A stretch of 60,373 nucleotides of DNA from Pseudomonas sp. RIT623 (GTDB lineage Bacteria > Pseudomonadota > Gammaproteobacteria > Pseudomonadales > Pseudomonadaceae). Where the stretch lies: assembly GCF_004519305.1 (NCBI RefSeq), contig NZ_SOZA01000031.1, forward strand, positions 1 through 60,373, given 5' to 3'. The translations under genes and the position numbers were made by a program. Every line of letters starts with the position of its first letter. Positions within the stretch are counted from its first letter, which is position 1. The notes beneath the pieces are model-generated. The model was not told the origin of the DNA. It did not search any database and saw only the letters and a list, made by a program, of their open reading frames with translations. This document shows, in pieces, positions 54,820-60,373 of the stretch.

Positions 54820-55330
54820 GGTTGTGCTTGAGCCAGTCACGGCAATGGCGCAGGGCCTGGCCGATGTATTTTGCCACCATGCTCTCGGAAACGCCCAGCC
54901 GTTGCGCGATCTGCGCCTGGGTCAGGCCTTCGACACGGTTGAGCAACAGCGCCTGGCGGGCATTGCGGGGCAGTTGCAACAACGCCTCGTCGAGGATCTG
55001 CAGGCGCTCATGGGCCAGCAACGCGGCCTCTGGCGGTGGCGCCGGGCAGGCCAACGCGGTAGCGCCATCGCTGTCCTCGTGGCTGGCCGCCAGGCGCTGC
55101 TCGCGGCGCAGGGCATCGATGGCCAGGTTGCCGGCCACGCGGAAGATGAAGCTGCGCGCATGCAGCACCTGCACCGCCTGGCCGTCGACCTTGACCAGCT
55201 TGAGGTAGGTTTCCTGGGCGACATCGGCGGCGCGCTGGCGGTCGCTCATGCGCCGGGTCAGGAACTGCAACAGGTCGTCGTAGTGCTCCTGGAAACTGGC
55301 CAGCAGCCCGGACACGGGAGAGATCGCCAT
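54812..55330 (-). CDS. ECF sigma factor, FecI type
   Basis: A 172-residue extracytoplasmic-function sigma factor. Region 2 is visible (YDDLLQFLTRRMSDRQRAADVAQETYLKL) as is region 4 (LPRNARQALLLNRVEGLTQA, QIAQRLGVSESMVAKYI). It should recruit RNA polymerase to the receptor promoter. A Fur-box-like sequence lies just upstream (55362-55380), fitting iron-regulated expression of the system. Confidence 0.93.
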   Translation of the reverse strand: MAISPVSGLLASFQEHYDDLLQFLTRRMSDRQRAADVAQETYLKLVKVDGQAVQVLHARSFIFRVAGNLAIDALRREQRLAASHEDSDGATALACPAPPPEAALLAHERLQILDEALLQLPRNARQALLLNRVEGLTQAQIAQRLGVSESMVAKYIGQALRHCRDWLKHNHD

Positions 55331-55361
55331 GGGTAGAGATCGGGAAGAGTTATCGGTCGTT

Positions 55362-55380
55362 AATGAGAAACAGTATCTTT
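55362..55380. promoter_or_regulatory. Fur-box-like site before the FecI-type sigma gene
   Basis: The core TGAGAAACAGTATCT (55364-55378) matches 10 of 14 fixed positions of the Fur 7-1-7 consensus. Its place 34 bases upstream of the sigma factor start is where Fur sites of such systems lie. Confidence 0.6.
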
Positions 55381-55458
55381 CATATCGGGCCATACTTTCA
55401 ACGCCGCTGGGTATTTGCCACACTACCAGCTCGCCCGTGAGCCGAGACCGTCATCGCC

Positions 55459-55929
55459 ATGTTCGTCCGCTGCTGCCTGATCCTGCTGCTGTGCCTGGGC
55501 TTGAACGCCTGCGCGCTGTTCCACAACCGCGATCCGCTGACGATCAGCGTGATCGGCATCGATCCCCTGCCCGGCCAGGACCTGGAGCTGCGCATGGCGG
55601 TGAAGATCCGCGTGCAGAACCCCAACGAGGCGCCCGTGGATTTCAACGGCATCGCCTTGAACCTGGAGGTCAACGATCAACCCCTGGCCGCCGGCGTGAG
55701 CGACCAGCGCGGGCACATCGGCCGTTACGACGAGGCGATGCTCGTGGTGCCGGTGAGCATCACCGCCTTCGCCTTCCTGCGCCAGGCCTATGGCCTGAGC
55801 CGGGTCGAGTCGCTACAAGGCCTGCCTTATGTGCTGCGCGGCAAGCTTGCCGGTGGCCCGCTGGGCACGGTGCGCTTCACCGACAAGGGCAAGCTCGACC
55901 TGCCCGGCCCGACACAGGCCGGTTGGTAG
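55459..55929 (+). CDS. LEA type 2 (WHy-domain) lipoprotein
   Basis: A 156-residue lipoprotein. The signal peptide ends in the lipobox CLGLNAC (Cys18). The mature part is a WHy/LEA-14-like beta domain (ISVIGIDPLPGQDLELRMAVK, VQNPNEAPVDFNGIALNLEVN), a family linked to desiccation and stress. It is divergent from the sigma factor gene and converges on the nitrilase with 3 bases between them. Confidence 0.87.
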   Translation: MFVRCCLILLLCLGLNACALFHNRDPLTISVIGIDPLPGQDLELRMAVKIRVQNPNEAPVDFNGIALNLEVNDQPLAAGVSDQRGHIGRYDEAMLVVPVSITAFAFLRQAYGLSRVESLQGLPYVLRGKLAGGPLGTVRFTDKGKLDLPGPTQAGW

Positions 55930-55932
55930 CGG

Positions 55933-56859
55933 TCAGTCGGCGACGAAACGCACGCCCGGGCGGGCGCGCTCGTCCACGCACAGCTCGAACACATCTGGCC
56001 GCGCATAGTGGCCGACCACGTCGAAATCGTAGCGGGCCTGCACCAGTTGCGCGGTATCGACCTCGGCGGTCAATAGCCCGCGCGTGGCCACCAGGGGCCC
56101 TGCCAATACCTCGCCCAGCGGGCCGACGATCACGCTGCCGCCATTGATCAGCGGCCGCTCGGCGGGCCAATTGGGCACGTCCAGGCCCAGGGCCACCGGC
56201 GAGTCCTGCACCTGGCAGGCGCTGATGACGAAACAGCGCCCTTCAGCGGCGATGTGGCGCATGCTCACCTGCCACAGGTCCCGCTCGTCGACGGTCGGCG
56301 CACACCACAGCTGCACGCCCTTGGCGTACATCGCGGTACGCAGCAGCGGCATGTAGTTCTCCCAGCACACCGCGGCGCCGAGACGCCCGGCGCGGCTGTC
56401 CACCACCGCCAGCGTCGAGCCGTCGCCCTTGCCCCAGATCAACCGCTCGGTACCGGTGGGCATCAGCTTGCGGTGCTTGGCCACCAGACCTGCCTCCGGC
56501 TCGAAGAACAGCACAGTGCAATACAAGGTGTTGCCACTGCGCTCGATGACCCCGAGTACCAGGCTTGCGCCGGTGCGTGCCGAAAGCTGCGCCAGTGCGT
56601 CGGTCTCGGCGCCTGGTACGTCGATGGCGTTGGCAAAGTAGCGGGCAAAGGCCTCGCGGCCCTCGGGCAGGCGATAGCCCAGTTGCGTGCCGAAGCCCTC
56701 GCCTTTCGGGTACCCCCCCAGCAACGCTTCGGGCATCACCACCAGGCTGGCGCCGCTGTCGCGAATGGCCTGTTCATAGCCAATGATCTGTTCCAGGGTG
56801 GCGGCCTTGCCTTCAGGCAACGAGCCGATCTGCAGCGCGGCGACGATGGACTTGGGCAT
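55933..56859 (-). CDS. Nitrilase (carbon-nitrogen hydrolase family)
   Basis: A 308-residue enzyme that should hydrolyse a nitrile to acid and ammonia. The Glu-Lys-Cys triad is present: VVMPEALLGGYPKG (Glu), KHRKLMPTGTERLIWG (Lys) and AAVCWENYMPL (Cys). The CWENYMP form marks true nitrilases rather than amidases. It lacks a signal peptide. A LysR gene is divergent 96 bases away, so expression is probably inducible by the nitrile or a product. Confidence 0.92.
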   Translation of the reverse strand: MPKSIVAALQIGSLPEGKAATLEQIIGYEQAIRDSGASLVVMPEALLGGYPKGEGFGTQLGYRLPEGREAFARYFANAIDVPGAETDALAQLSARTGASLVLGVIERSGNTLYCTVLFFEPEAGLVAKHRKLMPTGTERLIWGKGDGSTLAVVDSRAGRLGAAVCWENYMPLLRTAMYAKGVQLWCAPTVDERDLWQVSMRHIAAEGRCFVISACQVQDSPVALGLDVPNWPAERPLINGGSVIVGPLGEVLAGPLVATRGLLTAEVDTAQLVQARYDFDVVGHYARPDVFELCVDERARPGVRFVAD

Positions 56860-56955
56860 TTCTCGAGACTCCAGTCAGGGTAAAGGTCTGGTAGATTCTC
56901 CAGCGCGCTGCACTCATGAATAAAGCCCACTTCACTACTGAATGATATTGACCTT

Positions 56956-57855
56956 ATGAATATCATCGACATCGACCTGAACCTGCTGAAAGTCTTCGAA
57001 GCACTGCATGACGAAGGGGGCGCAAGCCGCGCCGCCTTGCGCCTGGGCCTGACCCAGTCAGCGGTCAGTGCCGCCCTGCGCCGCCTGCGCCAGGTGTATG
57101 ACGACCCGCTGTTCGTGCGCACCGGCCGCGGCCTGAGCCCGACCCTGCGCGCCAACCAGCTCAAGCCGCTGATCAGCGAGGCTTTGGGCAAGTGCAGGCA
57201 AAGCCTGGCGTTGCTCGACCCCGAAGCCAATCACTTCGAGGGCCGGTCGCTGAGCCTGGGGCTATCGGACGATTTCGAAATCGCCTACGGCCAGGCCCTG
57301 ATCGCCGCGGTACGCCGGCAGGCCCCGGGGCTGCGCCTGATCTTTCGCCAGACCCACAGCCAGATCGTCGCGCAGGGCTTGCTGGAGCGCAGCCTGGACC
57401 TGGCGCTGACCTCGGGCGGCTTTGCCCAGCGCCTGCTCAGCCGCGTGGTGCTCGGCGACGGTGACTACCAGTGCCTGGTCGATCCGACTAGCCTGGCGCC
57501 CGATCAGGCACAGCTGAGCCTCGACGCCTTCGTCGAACGGGAACAGATCCTGGTGTCATCTGGTGGTTTCGTGGGGATTGTCGACGAAGCCCTGGCCGCC
57601 GTGGGCAAGCATCGCACGATTTGCGCGGCCACCAGCCATTTTGCCGCGCTGGGACACTTGCTCAAGGGCACCCGGTATCTGGCCACCTTGCCCGGCCATG
57701 CGGCCAGGGCGATTGCCGCCAATGCCGGGCTGCGGGTACTGCCCTGCCCACTGGCGCTGCCACGCTACCCGATCGAGCTGGGCTGGCGCAGCAGCGGGCC
57801 GCTGGACCCGCTGGTGGAGCGGGTGCGTGCGGCGGTGCTGGAGGTGTTCGCCTGA
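56956..57855 (+). CDS. LysR-family regulator, divergent to the nitrilase gene
   Basis: A 299-residue LysR protein beginning DIDLNLLKVFEALHDEGGAS, with helix-turn-helix segment AALRLGLTQSAVSAALRRLR and effector domain (LSLGLSDDFEIAYGQALIAA). Its N-terminus is of the NahR/NodD-like subgroup. The most likely target is the divergent nitrilase. Confidence 0.88.
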   Translation: MNIIDIDLNLLKVFEALHDEGGASRAALRLGLTQSAVSAALRRLRQVYDDPLFVRTGRGLSPTLRANQLKPLISEALGKCRQSLALLDPEANHFEGRSLSLGLSDDFEIAYGQALIAAVRRQAPGLRLIFRQTHSQIVAQGLLERSLDLALTSGGFAQRLLSRVVLGDGDYQCLVDPTSLAPDQAQLSLDAFVEREQILVSSGGFVGIVDEALAAVGKHRTICAATSHFAALGHLLKGTRYLATLPGHAARAIAANAGLRVLPCPLALPRYPIELGWRSSGPLDPLVERVRAAVLEVFA

Positions 57856-57856
57856 C

Positions 57857-58120
57857 TCAGCGGTTGTTGCTGGCGGCGGCCATCATCTTGTTGACCTCGC
57901 TGCGCACCAGATTGGTGAACTCTGGTGGCGACATGCCCTCGAGTTCGGCGCGCACCCATTCCGCCCATTTGCCTTTGCGCCGCGGCTTCTCGGCGATCAA
58001 GCGCGCCGCCTCGCCCTTGGCCTTGCCCAGGTTGCTCTGCCAAAACTCGAACAAGCGGGACTTCTCCGCCTCGATCTGCGCCCGTTCCTGGAAGCTCAAA
58101 TTGGCCAGATTGAAACTCAT
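57857..58120 (-). CDS. Small conserved hypothetical protein, 87 residues
   Basis: A short helical, basic, soluble protein (FNLANLSFQERAQIEAEKSR, RRKGKWAEWVRAELEGMSPP, EVNKMMAAASNNR) with no recognised function. It appears to be one of the small unknown-function proteins common in Pseudomonas. It converges on the LysR gene with one base between stops. Confidence 0.7.
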   Translation of the reverse strand: MSFNLANLSFQERAQIEAEKSRLFEFWQSNLGKAKGEAARLIAEKPRRKGKWAEWVRAELEGMSPPEFTNLVRSEVNKMMAAASNNR

Positions 58121-58251
58121 GGGGGTAATACCTGCCGCTGGAAATGGCCGCTATCTTACACTGTAGGGCCAGGCCACCGGAACGCCGCTGCAACTTTCCC
58201 GGCGCCGTGGCATCCACTGTTCAACTCCCTACCCTTCACGAGGATGTGTAC

Positions 58252-58572
58252 ATGGCCAGGAAAAACGCCGCGCAAGCCGACAGCGACCAGATCAAGGACC
58301 AGGTGTTCAGCGAACTGCAGGCATTGATCGAGGAGTCGGAACGGCTGCTCAGCGACAGCGCTTCATTGGTCGGCGAGGATGCCGATACTCTGCGCGCGCA
58401 ACTGGGCCTGAAGCTGCGCCAGGCCCGCGACGCCACCAGTCGCCTGGGGCAGAAGGCCCAGCCTGTGGTCGAGGCGACCCAGCAATACATCGGCGGGCAC
58501 CCCTGGCAGACCGTGGCAGTGTCCGCCGGTTTCGGCCTGGTGGTCGGCCTGCTGCTGGGGCGTCGCCAGTAA
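58252..58572 (+). CDS. DUF883 (YqjD/ElaB) family membrane-anchored protein
   Basis: A 106-residue protein with an amphipathic helical N-terminal part (SELQALIEESERLLSDSASL, DTLRAQLGLKLRQARDATSR) and a C-terminal membrane helix after the typical GGHPWQTVAVSAGFGLVVGL, ending LLLGRRQ. E. coli YqjD and ElaB link ribosomes to the inner membrane in stationary phase. GAGGA before ATG 58252 defines the start. It converges on miaE with a 4-base gap. Confidence 0.88.
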   Translation: MARKNAAQADSDQIKDQVFSELQALIEESERLLSDSASLVGEDADTLRAQLGLKLRQARDATSRLGQKAQPVVEATQQYIGGHPWQTVAVSAGFGLVVGLLLGRRQ

Positions 58573-58576
58573 TCAG

Positions 58577-59194
58577 CTAGGCGGCCAGGGCCTGCGGAAT
58601 ACCGCTGTGGAAACGCAGTTCCTGGTCGGGTGAGCTGATCAGCTCGGCCTCCGCTTCACGCACCAAGTCGACGACCCGGGCGATATCCGCTACATCACCG
58701 TACTGGTGGGCCAGCTTCAGGTAGCCCTGGTAATGTCGCGCCTCGCTCTTGAGCAGGCCGTGGTAGAAGGTGCCGAGCTCTTCGTCCAAATGCGGTACCA
58801 GGGCGGCGAAGCGCTCGCAGCTGCGCGCCTCGATGAAGGCGCCGACCACCAAGGTGTCCACCAGCTTGACCGGCTCATGGGCCCGCACCAGACGTCGCAG
58901 GCCTGAGGCATAGCGCCCGGCCGACACCGGCCGCAGCGGCACGCCACGGCGCTTCATCAGGCGCAGCACCTGCTCATGGTGCACCAGCTCTTCACGGGCC
59001 AGACGCGACATCATGTTGATCAGGTCGAGGTGGGTGTTGTACTTGGCGATCAGGCTCAGCGCCGTGCTGGCCGCCTTGAACTCGCAATTCTTGTGATCGA
59101 TCAACAGGGTTTCCTGGTCGGCCAGGGCGGCCTCGATCCAGGCATCGGGGGTACGGCAACCCAGGAAGGCGTCGATTTCAGGAATCAGGGACAT
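58577..59194 (-). CDS. miaE: tRNA-(ms2io6A)-hydroxylase MiaE
   Basis: A 205-residue non-haem di-iron oxygenase that hydroxylates the isopentenyl side chain of ms2i6A at tRNA position 37. Ferritin-like iron ligands are seen in HKNCEFKAAST, EELVHHEQVLR, FIEARSCERF and KSEARHYQGY. MiaE from P. putida is a characterised member. ATG 59194 matches the family start MSLIPEIDAFLG. Confidence 0.93.
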   Translation of the reverse strand: MSLIPEIDAFLGCRTPDAWIEAALADQETLLIDHKNCEFKAASTALSLIAKYNTHLDLINMMSRLAREELVHHEQVLRLMKRRGVPLRPVSAGRYASGLRRLVRAHEPVKLVDTLVVGAFIEARSCERFAALVPHLDEELGTFYHGLLKSEARHYQGYLKLAHQYGDVADIARVVDLVREAEAELISSPDQELRFHSGIPQALAA

Positions 59195-59344
59195 GACACT
59201 CGCAACCACACAGGACATCGGCAGGGTCGGCGATTATACCGGCGACGGCGCCCTGTGCCAGTGGCTATGCTTGATACATATCAAGCGGCAGGCGGAGCAG
59301 CGCCGTCTATAGTCAGGCATTGGCCGCCATTCTGAAGGGAGTTC

Positions 59345-60214
59345 ATGCCCATGCAAGCCGTTCGCAGCATCCTTGTCGTCCTCGACCCCGAGCATGCCCA
59401 CAGCCGCGCCCTGACCCGGGCCAAGCTGATTGCCGGGGTGACCGGCGCGCGCCTGCACCTGCTGATGTGCGACAAGAAGCAGGACCATGATGCGCTGCTC
59501 AGCTTGCTCAGCAGCCAGTTGCACGACGATGGCCACGACAACGTCACTTACCAGCAGCATTGGGAGGACAACCTGCACAAATCGATCATCCATGTGCAGC
59601 AGGCCGAGGGTTGTGAGCTGGTGATCAAGGAGCATCGCCCCGACAACCCGCTGCGCAAGGCATTGTTGACGCCCAGTGACTGGAAACTGCTGCGCGAATG
59701 CCCTTGCGCAGTGCTGATGGTCAAGAGCGAACGGCCCTGGACGGGAGGCAAGATCCTGGCCGCTGTGGATGTCGGTAACCAGGACGAAGCCCATCGCCTG
59801 TTGCATGCCAGTATCATCGACCATGGCTATGACATTGCCAGCCTGGCCAAAGGCGAGCTGCATGTGATCAGTGCCCACCCCTCGCCCATGCTGTCGGCGG
59901 CTGACCCGGTCTACCAGCTCACGGAGACCATCGAACAACGCTATCGAGAGGCCTGCAAGGCGTTCCAGGCGGAGTTCGATATCAGTGATGATCGCCTGCA
60001 CATCGCTGAAGGGCCGGCAGATGTGTTGATTCCGCATACCGAGAAGAAACTCGATGCCGCTGTGACCATTGTCGGCACTGTGGCGCGGACCGGCATCTCT
60101 GGGGCGCTGATCGGCAATACCGCAGAGGTGGTGCTGGACTCGCTGGAAAGCGATGTGCTGGTGCTCAAGAGCGAAGAGGCCAAGGTGCATCTGGCCGAGT
60201 TGGCGCGGGGCTGA
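59345..60214 (+). CDS. Tandem universal stress protein (UspE-like)
   Basis: A 289-residue cytoplasmic protein of two Usp domains. The first begins AVRSILVVLDPEHAHSRAL and ends CPCAVLMVKSE; the second begins GGKILAAVDVGNQDEAHRLL and ends in SDVLVLKSEEA. The nucleotide-binding GxVARTGISGALIGNTAE segment (GTVARTGISGALIGNTAE) is intact in the second half and degenerate in the first, as in UspE. AAGG 6 bases before ATG 59345; ATG 59351 is an alternative start. Confidence 0.88.
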   Translation: MPMQAVRSILVVLDPEHAHSRALTRAKLIAGVTGARLHLLMCDKKQDHDALLSLLSSQLHDDGHDNVTYQQHWEDNLHKSIIHVQQAEGCELVIKEHRPDNPLRKALLTPSDWKLLRECPCAVLMVKSERPWTGGKILAAVDVGNQDEAHRLLHASIIDHGYDIASLAKGELHVISAHPSPMLSAADPVYQLTETIEQRYREACKAFQAEFDISDDRLHIAEGPADVLIPHTEKKLDAAVTIVGTVARTGISGALIGNTAEVVLDSLESDVLVLKSEEAKVHLAELARG

Positions 60215-60228
60215 AAGTCACGACGCGT

Positions 60229-60366
60229 CCCTCTGTAGGCGGCCTCGTGTCGCGATCGGGCGCGCAGCGGCCGTAATCCAGGCCACGCGAATTTCCTGGA
60301 GGACCGAGGCTGCAGGTTTTGCGGCCGCTGCGCGCCCGATCGCGACACAAGGCCGCTCCTACAGGG
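60229..60366. repeat. Inverted REP pair at the window end
   Basis: Arms of about 44 bases (60229-60272 and 60323-60366) are nearly complementary; the left copy has lost two bases in GTAGGAGCGG. They carry the GTGTCGCGATCGGGCGCGCAGCGGCC variant, longer than the other REP pairs in the window. Confidence 0.88.
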
Positions 60367-60373
60367 AGCGCAC

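Overview
The window is high-GC chromosomal DNA from a fluorescent Pseudomonas, most likely the P. putida group. This is inferred from gene content (second elongation factor G, fused nuoCD, copA/copB, MiaE), codon use and inverted pairs of the Pseudomonas-type REP sequence (GTAGGAGCGGCCTTG...). No rRNA, tRNA, CRISPR array, insertion sequence or prophage was seen.

Region by region. 1-5 kb: 3' part of a Pit phosphate transporter, then leftward genes for a glutathione transferase, a GNAT acetyltransferase, two outer-membrane lipoproteins and a thioesterase. 5-9 kb: a gab-like unit of amino-acid permease, divergent LysR regulator and omega-aminotransferase; the two promoter regions share a 19-bp palindrome. 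9-17 kb: small unknown proteins, fusA2, a SulP transporter, a stand-alone secretin-like protein, isocitrate lyase (aceA) and a YhhN membrane protein. 17.6-32.7 kb: the complete 13-gene nuoA-N operon for respiratory complex I, preceded by an AT-rich leader with a Fur-box-like palindrome and closed by a strong terminator.

32.7-37.6 kb is the most interesting part: a TonB-dependent receptor, then an apparently undescribed RiPP (ribosomally made, modified peptide) locus. It holds a 48-residue precursor, a strong stem-loop, a class I methyltransferase and a stand-alone YcaO cyclodehydratase. The peptide has no cysteine, starts Met-Gly and has a long acidic tail, which recalls the N-terminal-core, C-terminal-follower layout of bottromycin precursors.

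37.6-44.8 kb: an AI-2E-type permease, trhP (tRNA uridine hydroxylase), a copper-resistance operon (copA, copB, a copG-like DUF411 gene and a small membrane protein) with a CopR-like box overlapping the trhP stop codon, and an alpha/beta hydrolase. 44.8-51.4 kb: DinB-fold protein, ZapE-type ATPase, PQQ-dependent sugar dehydrogenase, and an agmatinase-family enzyme with a polyamine-binding protein under a divergent LysR gene. 51.4-55.4 kb: an iron-uptake set of FecI-type sigma factor, FecR-type anti-sigma factor and TonB receptor. 55.4-60.4 kb: LEA lipoprotein, nitrilase with divergent LysR gene, small proteins, MiaE and a tandem universal stress protein, ending in a REP pair.

Stretches over 300 bp without a gene are 14540-15029, 17284-17664 and 34801-35217; each has its own entry.
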